Shown here piece after piece: positions 1 through 8,099 of a stretch of 34,722 nucleotides of DNA. A model generated the notes under the pieces. That model saw nothing but the letters and a program-made list of their open reading frames with translations, did not search any database and had not been told where the DNA came from. The stretch is from positions 1 to 34,722 of the forward strand of contig NZ_BOVJ01000061.1 in NCBI RefSeq assembly GCF_018403665.1. Direction: 5' to 3'. The position numbers and the translations under genes were made by a program. The DNA comes from Paenibacillus cisolokensis (GTDB taxonomy: Bacteria; Bacillota; Bacilli; Paenibacillales; Paenibacillaceae). Positions within the stretch are counted from its first letter, which is position 1. Each line of letters begins with the position of its first letter.

Positions 1-428
1 TTTTGCAGGATTCGTTAATTTAAAACGAATGAGAACGGCAGTGAACAGGTGCAGGGGCTGTTGTCCGACTGCAGTCGGGCGGATGATACCGTCACGCGGC
101 GGCTCCGGGCCAACCTGTCGCATACGCCGCACTCCCGCTTCGGCATTCATCGCGATGCCGATTTTGCCGTCGCGCAGTTCGACCGGATAACTTCTGGCGC
201 GGGTGCGCCCGCTAACGAGAGTCCCCCCAGCCGCGGACATCTCGCTCGCCCAGCTGTGCCACGTACAGCGGACGATCTCGTCCACCCGGCCGCGGACATC
301 TCGCTCGCCCAGCTGTGCCACGTACAATGGACGAACCCGCCCGCCCGGCCGTGGAGACTCGCCCGCCCAGCTGTACCACGGACAGCCGCGTACGGAGGGG
401 ACTATGGCGGTACACGGCCTTTCGACCT
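1..428. other. Gene-poor left edge
   Basis: I see no convincing complete gene here. The segment is GC-rich and contains a 59-bp tandem repeat (231 to about 386). A minus-strand reading frame opens at an ATG (238-240) and stays open to position 1, running off the window. It has coding-like third-position GC over roughly residues 15-40, but no clear ribosome binding site and no family I recognise. It could be the start of a gene downstream of the P450, or chance. Confidence 0.3.
231..386. repeat. 59-bp direct tandem repeat, about 2.6 copies
   Basis: Copies begin at 231, 290 and 349, each opening with CCGCGGACAT or a close variant and sharing the core GCCCAGCTGTGCCACG. The first two copies are nearly identical and the third is diverged. 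The 59-bp period is not a multiple of three, so as written the array cannot encode a peptide repeat in one frame. Confidence 0.75.
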
Positions 429-1659
429 TTACGCCTGATGCACGCGGAGAGGCAGCTGAGTCAGCATTTGGCCGGCCGCGGACGGCGTCAGGTTCTCTTC
501 CAGCTGAAAGCCGGGAACCGGCTCGATTTGTTGAAATTGATCCATGAACATACCGATGCCGATATTTGCCTCCAACCGGGCCAGCGGCGCGCCCAAACAG
601 AAGTGAGGGCCGATCCCGAAGGTCAGATGTTTCTTATTGTTGGGACGATGAATGTTCAAGGTAAAAGGATCTTCAAACACCTCTTTATCCATATTCGCGG
701 CGCTCATCCAGGCGACGACGACATCGCCTTTTTTAAATGTACGCCGAGCACGCGATTGTCCTGTTTGACGGTTCGATCCATTTTGGCGATATGGAACCGA
801 TAGCGCAACATCTCCTCCACCGTGTTGGGAAGCAACTCCCGGCTCGCCCGGACTTCCGAATAAATACTGGTGTCATCGTACAGGAAGGAGTAGAACGTGT
901 TGGCCAGCAGATGGCTCGTCGTTTCAATGCCGGCTCCGAGAAGAAACATGGTGGTTCTGACGATCTCGTCGTCGGACAATCGTTCTCCGTCAACCTCAAC
1001 CCGGATCAGGTCCGAGATGATGTCGTCCGTCAGATTCGATCTTTTCCGCACAATATGAGGAAAGAGGTAGTCGTAGTATTCTTTGGCGGCGCGGCGCTTC
1101 AGCTCATTTACGTCTTCCGCATTGTCCTTGGGCAGCGGCAGAAACAAATGGTCTACCCATTGTTTAAACAACAGCCGGTCTTCCGAAGGAACGCCGAGCA
1201 GATCGGCGATAACGATCGTCGGCAGCGCACCGGTAAAATCCTTGACGACATCGATCACCGGCGCGTCTTCCATCTCCTTCAGCAGCTGGCTTGCAATTTC
1301 CTGAATTCGCGGCTCCCACAGTTTCAGGCTGCGAGGGGTAAAGGCGGCGGCAATCAGCGAACGGCTTTTTGGTGCTCCGGAGGGTCGGAACTCAGATTGA
1401 TTTTGCTCATATGGCGCCCTTCGTCGTTGTCGGCCCCTACGCTGATCGTCGTGCGCGTTCGCACGCTGGAGAAGTATTCGTGATCGCTGAGCACTCTTTT
1501 GACATCTTCGTACCGAAACACATTCCAGGTGTCGGTCGCCTCGTGGTAGCTGATCGGCTCGTTTTCCAATTTGTGCCTGTACCAATCATAGGGGTTGAAT
1601 TCTTCGGACGGTGAACCGAACTGGGTGATTTCGGCTAAGGAAATAATTTCGTTTTGCAA
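429..1659 (-). CDS. Cytochrome P450 (two apparent frameshifts)
   Basis: A soluble class I bacterial cytochrome P450, a heme monooxygenase needing a separate electron donor that is not seen here. Three frames join into about 410 residues, the normal family length. The N-terminal part ends in a DPPEH motif. The middle carries the I-helix oxygen-activation motif AGIET and the K-helix ExxR (EMLR). The last part has the heme-binding loop FGIGPHFCLGAP, whose Cys ligates the iron. Translation starts at a TTG (1657-1659) behind GGGAGG. The frame breaks at a T5 run (1366-1370, plus strand) and a T6 run (729-734); one extra base at each restores the conserved sequence (DPPEHQKSRSL and KKGDVVVAWM). Both look like sequence errors. 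It is divergent from a PadR regulator across a perfect palindrome, so PadR is its likely regulator. The substrate is unknown. Confidence 0.9.
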
Positions 1660-1706
1660 CTCGCATCCCTCCCGGTCGATTATCGCAACGATATCGTTAC
1701 GTTATC

Positions 1707-1725
1707 ATATGTTAATTTAACATAT
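1707..1725. promoter_or_regulatory. Perfect 9-1-9 palindrome, candidate PadR operator
   Basis: ATATGTTAATTTAACATAT is a perfect inverted repeat around one central base, 48 bp upstream of the P450 start and inside the divergent P450/PadR intergenic region. PadR proteins typically bind ATGT...ACAT dyads, and this site contains ATGT-N7-ACAT. A second short palindrome, AACGATATCGTT (1687-1698), lies closer to the P450 start. Binding is inferred from position and symmetry. Confidence 0.5.
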
Positions 1726-1799
1726 TAAGCGGATGGAAACGACTTCCTTATGACCCATGTCCAAAGGCATTGCTTCCGCCCCTTCCTGTCGAATTTCGG

Positions 1800-1828
1800 T
1801 TGAAGAGCGAACAGGGAGTTGGTATGCT
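1800..1828 (+). promoter_or_regulatory. Candidate sigma-A promoter for the PadR gene
   Basis: TTGAAG (1800-1805) and TATGCT (1823-1828) are separated by exactly 17 bp. Each matches the consensus at four of six positions. The -10 lies about 50 bp before the PadR start codon. Confidence 0.35.
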
Positions 1829-1879
1829 TACGGTAGATAAACCGGTGCAACCGCCAAAACAGACGAGGGGGCAGCAATC

Positions 1880-2407
1880 ATGTATATGGACCTACTCATA
1901 TTAATTCAGATCGAAAAAGCCCCCAAACACGGATATGAAATTAAAAAAGAAATCCAGAAGGACCTCGGGTATTTAATGGACGTGAACCACAATCTGTTAT
2001 ATCCGGCATTGCGCCGTTTTACGGAAGAGGGGGCTGTAAGCCGAAAACGGATCGAGCAGGAAGGCAGACCGAATCAGTATGTGTACGAAATCACGGCCGC
2101 AGGGAAAGAGAAAATCGTGGAGCTTGTCAATGCGTTTACGGAAAAAGAGGCCAAGCATTACATCGAGTTCATGATACGGGTGTCGTTGTTTGACCGAATT
2201 TCCCGGGAAAACCGGCTTCGAATATTGAATATGAGAAAGCGTCATCTCGAAGCCCAGTTGGCGGATATTGAGAAGCGGAAGGACGACCATGCGGGAATGT
2301 TCCGAAGCGAGGTTCTGCAATATTCGTTATCCCGGGTGAGAGGAGAAATGTTGTGGATCGACGAGCTCATCCGCAAGACCGACAATACCGATATGGAATC
2401 GAACTGA
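1880..2407 (+). CDS. PadR-family transcriptional regulator
   Basis: A 175-residue DNA-binding regulator of the PadR family. The N-terminal winged helix (about residues 1-85) shows the family pattern: a hydrophobic first helix, HGYEIKKEI, a recognition region reading NHNLLYPALRRFTEEGAV, and a wing with RPNQYVYEIT. The C-terminal half (about 90-170) is rich in charged helices of the kind that mediate PadR dimerisation. The start is the ATG behind GAGGGGGC. It is transcribed away from the cytochrome P450 gene, with a perfect ATGT/ACAT palindrome between them, which suggests it represses the P450 and perhaps itself. The inducing ligand cannot be read from the sequence. A terminator follows its stop codon. 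Confidence 0.9.
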   Translation: MYMDLLILIQIEKAPKHGYEIKKEIQKDLGYLMDVNHNLLYPALRRFTEEGAVSRKRIEQEGRPNQYVYEITAAGKEKIVELVNAFTEKEAKHYIEFMIRVSLFDRISRENRLRILNMRKRHLEAQLADIEKRKDDHAGMFRSEVLQYSLSRVRGEMLWIDELIRKTDNTDMESN

Positions 2408-2409
2408 GA

Positions 2410-2437
2410 AACCGGCCAGGCGAAGGCCGGTTTTTTT
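2410..2437 (+). terminator. Rho-independent terminator after the PadR gene
   Basis: Perfect 8-bp stem AACCGGCC / GGCCGGTT (2410-2417 and 2425-2432) with a 7-nt loop, followed by a T run. It overlaps the stop codon of the convergent TetR gene. Confidence 0.85.
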
Positions 2438-3047
2438 ATTGGTCGCTGTGCCGGGTTTTGATTCCTTTCTTCGCGTTTGCCGGTTGATGGTTCAAAATTT
2501 TTACAAGCTGCTCTTGCATATAAGAGGGCGGATGGGCAAATCCGCTCTCAATCCAGTGAAAGATCAGCCCGAGCAGCGCGTGAAGCGAATAGACGACCAG
2601 CAATTCCGGATCGACATCGGAGTCGTCGTGAACCAGCTCTTCCATTATGATTCGCTTCAGCGAAACGAACATTTTTTCTTTCAGCACCGGCAGCGCGTCG
2701 CTTCTGGTCACAATGGCGTAGAAGTCGGCGTGCTGGGCAATATGATCGAAAATCATAATCGAATTCGCGTGCAGCTCGTGAGGGTAAAAGACATTCACCT
2801 TTTCGTACGGCGCCCGGAAGGATCGGAGCAAATCCTTTATCGTCTCGGAGATCATATCGTCCAGGAGATCCTCTTTATTCGCATAATTGGCATAAAAGGT
2901 CCCTCTGTTATACTTCGCCTGTTTGACGATATCGGTGATGGAAACGGCGGCAAACGGCTTTTGGGCCATAAGCTGCAGCAGTGCTTTGCGCATATCCGCT
3001 TTGCTGCGAACGACACGGGGGTCGGTTTTGGTCCCGGTTTGACGCAT
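2436..3047 (-). CDS. TetR/AcrR-family transcriptional regulator
   Basis: A 203-residue TetR-type regulator. The N-terminal helix-turn-helix spans about residues 15-65 and includes VSITDIVKQAKYNRGTFYANY followed by NKEDLL, a textbook TetR recognition region. The C-terminal ligand and dimer domain (about 70-190) has a hydrophobic segment near its end, as in TetR proteins with a DhaS-type C-terminal domain. It is divergent from the SDR dehydrogenase at 3221, with an 18-bp inverted repeat between the two genes, so it most likely controls that dehydrogenase and itself. Its C-terminus converges on the PadR gene. The effector is unknown. Confidence 0.9.
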   Translation of the reverse strand: MRQTGTKTDPRVVRSKADMRKALLQLMAQKPFAAVSITDIVKQAKYNRGTFYANYANKEDLLDDMISETIKDLLRSFRAPYEKVNVFYPHELHANSIMIFDHIAQHADFYAIVTRSDALPVLKEKMFVSLKRIIMEELVHDDSDVDPELLVVYSLHALLGLIFHWIESGFAHPPSYMQEQLVKILNHQPANAKKGIKTRHSDQ

Positions 3048-3168
3048 ATCGGGCGATCATCCTTTGCAGTTCATGTACAATCGATGCCGAATTGTCGGGT
3101 AATCGACATTTGCACGATTTTTATTGATTGCATCCGGCTTTCGTGATTCATTACACTAAACCTAACAG

Positions 3169-3186
3169 GTGTTCGTTAATGAACAC
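3169..3186. promoter_or_regulatory. GTGTTC-N6-GAACAC inverted repeat, candidate TetR operator
   Basis: A perfect 6-6-6 inverted repeat with a TTAA core, 34 bp upstream of the SDR start and 121 bp upstream of the TetR start. Its size and position fit a TetR operator blocking the SDR promoter. Confidence 0.55.
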
Positions 3187-3220
3187 ATGTTTATTTTACC
3201 ACAAAACGGAGGTTAGAGGG

Positions 3221-3979
3221 ATGAAGCTTTCCGGAAAAGTAGCAGTGGTGACAGGTGCGGCCTCGGGTATGGGGAAAGCGATCGCAGAGCTCTTCGCCGA
3301 GGAGGGAGCCAAGGTCGTCGTTTCGGATTTGAATGTGGAGCATGCCGATCAGGTGGTCAAAGGAATCGAAGCCAAAGGGGGGACGGCCGTTGCGGTAGCG
3401 GCCAATGTTGCCGTTGAAGCGGATGTTCAGCGGCTGATCGACAGCGCGGTCGAACATTTTGGGACGGTGGATATTCTGGTCAATAATGCCGGCATTATGG
3501 ATAATTTCGTTCCTGCCGGGGAATTGACGGACGAGCTGTGGGAGAAAGTGTTCGCCGTCAACGCGACCGGTCCGATGCGGACGACGCGCAAGGTGCTTCC
3601 CATTTTCACGGAAAAGAAAAAGGGCGTCATCGTGAACATCGCCTCGGCCGGCGGACTGTTCGGCTCGCGCGCGGGCGCCGCCTATACCGCGTCCAAACAC
3701 GCCGTCGTCGGCTTCACGAAAAATGTCGGCTTTCAATACGCGAATCTCGGCATTCGCTGCAACGCCATTGCGCCGGGAGGCGTGAATACGAATATCGCCG
3801 CATCCCTCACGGCGCCCAGTCCGTTCGGAGCGGAACGTGCGTCCGTCGGGATGGCCGTCAACCCGAGGGTGGGCGAACCGCAAGAGATAGCCAAGGTCGC
3901 GCTGTTCCTGGCTTCCGATGATTCCAGCTTCGTCAACGGCACCACGATTGTTGCCGATGCCGGTTGGACAGCCTATTGA
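3221..3979 (+). CDS. Short-chain dehydrogenase/reductase (SDR)
   Basis: A 252-residue classical SDR oxidoreductase. Residues 11-18 form the cofactor loop TGAASGMG. Asp36, at the end of the second strand, points to NAD(H) rather than NADP(H). The NNAG motif is at 88-91, and the catalytic triad is Ser142, Tyr155 and Lys159 (YTASK). The start used here is the ATG behind GGAGGTTAGAGGG; an in-frame upstream ATG at 3128 would add an unconserved leader crossing the operator. The family includes 3-oxoacyl-ACP reductases and glucose or alcohol dehydrogenases, and the sequence does not separate them. Divergent TetR control suggests an inducible role, perhaps with a xenobiotic or fatty compound. Confidence 0.9.
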   Translation: MKLSGKVAVVTGAASGMGKAIAELFAEEGAKVVVSDLNVEHADQVVKGIEAKGGTAVAVAANVAVEADVQRLIDSAVEHFGTVDILVNNAGIMDNFVPAGELTDELWEKVFAVNATGPMRTTRKVLPIFTEKKKGVIVNIASAGGLFGSRAGAAYTASKHAVVGFTKNVGFQYANLGIRCNAIAPGGVNTNIAASLTAPSPFGAERASVGMAVNPRVGEPQEIAKVALFLASDDSSFVNGTTIVADAGWTAY

Positions 3980-3994
3980 TGGATAATATCGTAC

Positions 3995-4036
3995 CGGCTT
4001 GAATATGTCGGCTTGAATATATCGCCTTGAATATAT
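3995..4036. repeat. Three tandem 14-bp repeats
   Basis: CGGCTTGAATATGT, CGGCTTGAATATAT and CGCCTTGAATATAT follow one another exactly (starts at 3995, 4009 and 4023), between the SDR stop codon and its terminator. A partial fourth unit may follow. Confidence 0.8.
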
Positions 4037-4044
4037 CGTATCGA

Positions 4045-4074
4045 ATCCGCGCAAACCGCGGATTTTTTTCTTTT
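4045..4074 (+). terminator. Rho-independent terminator after the SDR gene
   Basis: Stem ATCCGCG / CGCGGAT (4045-4051 and 4057-4063) with a 5-nt loop, followed directly by a run of seven T and more T-rich sequence. Confidence 0.85.
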
Positions 4075-4512
4075 TACGCTTTGGATAAGTACACATGATT
4101 TTGATGTGTAAATTTTAATATCGACGCATTTTTTCTCATTTTTGCTTTTAGTAATTGTTTCCTGTCATGAATGGCTAAAGTGAAAATGGGTCTTTGGTCC
4201 TGCATGCGAATTGGTCGTGAAAATGGACGTGGCTGTCATTGACTGCGGAGGCCGCAAACGCATGGGGCGCAGGCGGTTTCGGGTTGTCCGGGGAGGAGGT
4301 GCCGGCAAGCGGAACGCTGAACGGTGAGGCGAAATTCCATATATCGCAGATGGTTCTAAGTGCCTAAACGGGATGACGGCAAGATGGGACGAGCGGTCGA
4401 TGACTGGTCGGCCGATACGATTCTAGAATGTAGGCGAATCAACCGGCCGCGGACCGGATGCACGGTAACGTTACCGATCGAAACCAATCGTCAGGAGGTT
4501 GAATACGCCAAC
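4075..4512. other. Long leader region before the NlpC/P60 gene
   Basis: About 440 bp with no supported gene. It contains TACACAT-N7-ATGTGTA (4090-4110) and a perfect 14-bp palindrome, CGGTAACGTTACCG (4463-4476), ending 36 bp before the start codon. The stretch 4200-4440 is GC-rich and could form RNA structure. I could not match it to a known riboswitch. Confidence 0.4.
4463..4476. promoter_or_regulatory. 14-bp perfect palindrome upstream of the cell-wall hydrolase
   Basis: CGGTAACGTTACCG is fully self-complementary and lies between the long leader and the AGGAGG of the NlpC/P60 gene. It could be an operator. The binding protein is unknown. Confidence 0.35.
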
Positions 4513-5295
4513 ATGAGGATCAGAAGCAGCATCGTCAAAGTTACGCTGGCTGCGGCGCTCGTAGCCGGAAGCCTGACAGCAGTCGGAACGATCGGAAAAG
4601 GGGCGGCCTATGCGGCCCAGGCGACCGCTGTAGTCGAATGGGGAGTCAATTTGCGGACAGGCCCGTCCACTTCAGCGAAGGTCATCCGGATGCTCAAGAA
4701 GGGCGAGCGGATCAGCGTCATCAGCCAGACCAACAAATACTGGCTCCATGTGCGGGATGCAAACGGAAAAACCGGCTATATTTCTTCTTCACCCAAATAT
4801 ACATCTATCGTTTCCGGCGGCAGCCAGCCCGCCCCGTCCAAGCCGTCTGCCTCGTCGAAATCGGTCGAAGCTGTCATTGCCGCCGGCATGAAATATTTGG
4901 GCACGCCGTATGAATACGGTTCGAGCCGCAGCAATACGCGCACGTTCGACTGCTCGGACTTCGTCCGCCAGGCGTTCCTCGACGGCGTTGGCCTCAAGCT
5001 GCCGGCCGATTCGCGTTCCCAAGGCAAATATGTGAAGGACAAGGGCGGCATAAAGACCAATTGGCGCAATCTGAAGCGGGGCGACTTGATGTTCTTCATG
5101 TCTTATCGGGGCTCGAAAGCTTCGGCTTATGCGGGCGTGAACAAATCGACGGCGAGAATTACGCATGTCGGCATTTACCTGGGAGACGGCAAAGTATTGC
5201 ATACGTATTCCAAGGAATCCGGCGGCGTACGGGTCGACAGTATTGTCGGAAAGCATTGGGAATACCGTTTCCTATACGGCGGCAGCGCATTGTAA
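4513..5295 (+). CDS. Secreted SH3b-NlpC/P60 cell-wall endopeptidase
   Basis: A 260-residue exported peptidoglycan hydrolase. Residues 1-34 form a Sec signal peptide (basic start, alanine-rich core, AYA before the cleavage point). A bacterial SH3 domain follows (about 38-100, with NLRTGPSTSAKVI and WLHVRDANGKTGYI), then a Ser/Pro linker (about 101-117) and an NlpC/P60 domain (about 118-258). The catalytic residues are visible: Cys147 in DCSDF, His218 in THVGIY and His230. Such enzymes cut the D-glutamyl-diaminopimelate bond of stem peptides in wall turnover or cell separation. The ATG is preceded by AGGAGG with a rather long 14-nt spacer. An upstream in-frame extension to 4360 would spoil the signal peptide, so I rejected it. 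It converges on the malic enzyme gene with a 9-bp gap. Confidence 0.92.
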   Translation: MRIRSSIVKVTLAAALVAGSLTAVGTIGKGAAYAAQATAVVEWGVNLRTGPSTSAKVIRMLKKGERISVISQTNKYWLHVRDANGKTGYISSSPKYTSIVSGGSQPAPSKPSASSKSVEAVIAAGMKYLGTPYEYGSSRSNTRTFDCSDFVRQAFLDGVGLKLPADSRSQGKYVKDKGGIKTNWRNLKRGDLMFFMSYRGSKASAYAGVNKSTARITHVGIYLGDGKVLHTYSKESGGVRVDSIVGKHWEYRFLYGGSAL

Positions 5296-5304
5296 GCGGA
5301 GTGT

Positions 5305-6723
5305 TCATTCCCTCGGCTTGCGGCGGGCGACGCCGCTTTGCCAGGCGGCCAGCGCGACGCGGCGCCGCACTTCCTCGACGACGTGCTGATTGAATACGCT
5401 CGGTATAATATACATCGGGCTCAGCTCGTCGTCCCCGACGACGGAAGCGATCGCTTCGGCCGCGGCGAGCTTCATTGCCTCATTGATCTCACTCGCCCGG
5501 CAATCGAGCGCGCCGCGGAAAATGCCGGGAAAGCACAGCACATTGTTGATCTGGTTCGGATAGTCGGATCGCCCGGTCGCGAACACGGCCACGAGATCTT
5601 CGGCCAGTTCGGGGCGAATTTCCGGTTCGGGGTTGGCCATCGCGAAGACGATCGGATCCGGCGCCATCGCCCGGATATGATCGCGGGTCAGAATGCCGCC
5701 GGCGGACAGGCCGATGAACACATCGGCGCCTTGCAGCGCGTCGGCGAGTCCGCCGGAGAGGCGCTGCGGATTCGTATGCTCGGCATACCATTGCCACATC
5801 GGATGCGAATACGTTTTGTCCGCGGTAAGGATGCCCTCCTTGTCGACGCCGATCACATGGCGCGCGCCGCCGGCCAGCAGCATCTTCGTGCAGGCGGTTC
5901 CCGCCGCGCCGATGCCGCACACGACGATGCGGGCGTCTTCGATCGCGCGGCCTGTCAGCTTCAGCGCATTCAGCAGACCGGCGTACAGTACGACCGCCGT
6001 TCCGTGCTGATCGTCATGAAAGACGGGGATGTCGAGCTCTTCCCGCAGCCGTCTTTCGACTTCGAAGCAGCGGGGAGACGCGATATCTTCCAGATTGATA
6101 CCGCCGAAAGCGGGCGCAATCGCCTTGACGGTGGCCACGATGGCGTCCGTATCCTGCGTATGCAGGCAGATCGGAAAGGCGTCGACATCGGCGAACTGCT
6201 TGAACAGCATCGCCTTGCCTTCCATTACCGGCATGGCCGCATACGGACCGATATTGCCGAGTCCGAGCACGGCGCTGCCGTCGGAGACGACGGCGACCGT
6301 ATTGCGCTTGATCGTAAGGGAATACGCTTTGGATTCGTCCTCGCGAATCGCCTCGCACACCCGGGCCACTTCCGGCGTATATACCCGCGACAGATCGTCC
6401 CGGTTCTGGATCGGAACTTTCGGCTGTACGACGATTTTGCCGCCGAGGTGAAGAAGGAACGTACGGTCCGAGACATTGACGAGCCGGACGCCGGGCAGCC
6501 GGCGGAGCGCATCGCTCACCTTGGCGATCATGCCGGTCTCGGCAATTTTGACCGTCAGATCGCGAACGGTCTTCTCGCGTCCCGTCTGGATGACGTCGAT
6601 GGCGATAATATCGCCTCCCGCCCGTTCGATGGCGGTTGCCGCAGATCCGAAATGCGCTTGCCTCGTATCGAGCTCAAGCCGCAAAATAATCGTCTTGCCA
6701 TCCAACGCATGCTCCTTCATCAT
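5305..6723 (-). CDS. NAD-dependent malic enzyme with N-terminal ACT domain
   Basis: A 472-residue oxaloacetate-decarboxylating malate dehydrogenase, converting malate to pyruvate and CO2 in the cytoplasm with reduction of NAD(P). An N-terminal ACT-like regulatory domain (about residues 8-85) precedes the catalytic part, which explains why it is longer than the roughly 410-residue malic enzymes of Bacillus. Family signatures are SDGSAVLGLGNIGPYAAMPV with MEGKAMLFKQFADVDAFP, the metal-binding region FHDDQHGTA, and the Rossmann motif GIGAAGTACTKML. Translation starts at the first of two adjacent ATGs behind AAGGGAGAGGG. It lies 91 bp downstream of the glycolipid glycosyltransferase gene on the same strand, so co-transcription is possible. 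The ACT domain implies amino-acid or other ligand control, but the ligand is not evident. Confidence 0.93.
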   Translation of the reverse strand: MMKEHALDGKTIILRLELDTRQAHFGSAATAIERAGGDIIAIDVIQTGREKTVRDLTVKIAETGMIAKVSDALRRLPGVRLVNVSDRTFLLHLGGKIVVQPKVPIQNRDDLSRVYTPEVARVCEAIREDESKAYSLTIKRNTVAVVSDGSAVLGLGNIGPYAAMPVMEGKAMLFKQFADVDAFPICLHTQDTDAIVATVKAIAPAFGGINLEDIASPRCFEVERRLREELDIPVFHDDQHGTAVVLYAGLLNALKLTGRAIEDARIVVCGIGAAGTACTKMLLAGGARHVIGVDKEGILTADKTYSHPMWQWYAEHTNPQRLSGGLADALQGADVFIGLSAGGILTRDHIRAMAPDPIVFAMANPEPEIRPELAEDLVAVFATGRSDYPNQINNVLCFPGIFRGALDCRASEINEAMKLAAAEAIASVVGDDELSPMYIIPSVFNQHVVEEVRRRVALAAWQSGVARRKPRE

Positions 6724-6814
6724 TCCCTCTCCCTTCTCCGATCTAGCATTGTATGCCTACACTTTACCCTTCATTCCCATACGTTATTCGGCTGCGAATT
6801 TGAAAAAGAAGCCG

Positions 6815-7930
6815 TCACTGCATCAGTCGCAGGACGGCGCGAGGACATTGCATCGGATCGTATTGTTGATTGCGCTTCGACATCAGCGTCCGGCGGAAAT
6901 ACCCTGCCGCGTACGGCTCGCGAATCAGCGCGAACCATTTGTCGATCGTGTCGGTCGAGTCGAGCAGCTCGCCGAAACCGTTGCGAACGAAGTATTCGGC
7001 GTTCTCTTCCTCCTGTCCGGGAATCGGGTGGTAGAAGAGCATCGGAATCCCTTTGCTCATTCCTTCGGTGCAGGTCATCCCGCCCGGCTTCGTGATCAGC
7101 AGGTCCGAGGCGTCCATCAGCTTGCTGACTTCGCGGGTAAACCCGAGCACCTTGATGTTCGGATGGATGAACAGCGGATCGGCAAGCATTTTTTCGCGAA
7201 TTTTGTCATTGTTGCCGACGCAGAATATGAGCTGAATGTCTTCCCGGTAGCGGGTCATATAAGTCAGCAATTCGTCTTCATATATAATTCCCCAGCCGCC
7301 GCCCATAATGAGCACGGTCGGCATCGGCTTAAGACCGAATTGCTTTTGAATCTCGTTTTTGTCGTACGTTTTCCAGAAATCGGGATGAACCGGAATACCC
7401 GTCACTTCAATCCGATTTTCGGGAATGCCCCTGTTTATCAGTTTATTGCGGACTAGCGGAGTCGATACTAGATATTTGTTTACTTCCCGGCTTGTCCAGG
7501 TGCCGTGCGCATCGTAATCGGTGATGAGCGTATATAAAGGAATATCGAGCCCAAGCCGCTTCAGCCTTGATACGACCGCATTGGGAACCGGGTGGGTGCA
7601 AACGATCAAGTCCGGTTTCAACTGGGAAATGACCTGGGATGTTTGCGTATAAAAAACGCGGTGGAGCGCAAGTTGAGCGAACCGGTTCAGCGATTTTTTA
7701 TAATTGCTCCGGTACATCATGCCGACCAGCTTGGGCTGCTTCGTCACCGTCTTCCGGTACGCGGAAACAATCCAGGGCCCCAATACCGGATTCAGAAATT
7801 TACCCAGCTCGATGACTCGGGTCTGAATGTCGGGGGACAGCTGCCTCAGCCCGACGGCCAGCGCGTACGCGGCCTGGGTATGACCGGAACCGAACCCTTC
7901 CGATAGCAGAAGCACTCGTTTCTTACGCAT
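6815..7930 (-). CDS. Processive diacylglycerol glucosyltransferase-like enzyme (MGDG synthase family, GT28)
   Basis: A 371-residue peripheral membrane glycosyltransferase of the UgtP/MGDG synthase type, expected to transfer glucose or galactose from a UDP-sugar onto diacylglycerol to make glycolipid and possibly the lipoteichoic acid anchor. The N-terminal domain shows the family opening LLLSEGFGSGHTQAA. CTHPVPNAVVSRLK and ITDYDAHGTW follow. The C-terminal half carries LIMGGGWG and the nucleotide-sugar site TKPGGMTCTEGMSKGIPMLF with PGQEEENA. I use the ATG at 7930, behind AGGTGAG with a normal spacer; an upstream GTG/ATG option at 7957 would add nine residues. The next gene downstream is the malic enzyme. 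Confidence 0.9.
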   Translation of the reverse strand: MRKKRVLLLSEGFGSGHTQAAYALAVGLRQLSPDIQTRVIELGKFLNPVLGPWIVSAYRKTVTKQPKLVGMMYRSNYKKSLNRFAQLALHRVFYTQTSQVISQLKPDLIVCTHPVPNAVVSRLKRLGLDIPLYTLITDYDAHGTWTSREVNKYLVSTPLVRNKLINRGIPENRIEVTGIPVHPDFWKTYDKNEIQKQFGLKPMPTVLIMGGGWGIIYEDELLTYMTRYREDIQLIFCVGNNDKIREKMLADPLFIHPNIKVLGFTREVSKLMDASDLLITKPGGMTCTEGMSKGIPMLFYHPIPGQEEENAEYFVRNGFGELLDSTDTIDKWFALIREPYAAGYFRRTLMSKRNQQYDPMQCPRAVLRLMQ

Positions 7931-8099
7931 GTTCTCACCTACTTTTCTAAATACCATATTACGATGCTTGCGCCCCTGAACACAAGTCGGAAATGGGCCC
8001 TTGCGTTCGGTTCTTCCTTTAAATTATGCTAAAATCGTCAGAAGCGTCGATGCGGAAACGACGCCGCCCATAGTGTAAACGAGAGGAGCCGATGAAAAG

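Noticed and set aside
241..345. tRNA-like string GTGGCACAGCTGGGCGAGCG on the minus strand in the 59-bp repeat
   Set aside because: It resembles a tRNA D-arm region, but there is no T-arm (GGTTC), no anticodon stem and no acceptor pairing, and it is repeated head to tail.
4140..4500. Possible c-di-AMP (ydaO) riboswitch before the NlpC/P60 gene
   Set aside because: The gene type fits, but the conserved GACAGCTAACTCCGGAGGC-like 3' block of ydaO is absent.
5320..5339. GCGGCG/CGCCGC hairpin after the NlpC/P60 stop as a terminator
   Set aside because: The stem is good but is followed by only three T, and it lies within the C-terminal codons of the convergent malic enzyme gene. It may contribute, but I would not annotate it.
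5338..7095. A 585-codon plus-strand open frame opposite the malic enzyme gene
   Set aside because: It is the antisense shadow of a GC-rich, clearly homologous gene and shows no recognisable domain or ribosome binding site.
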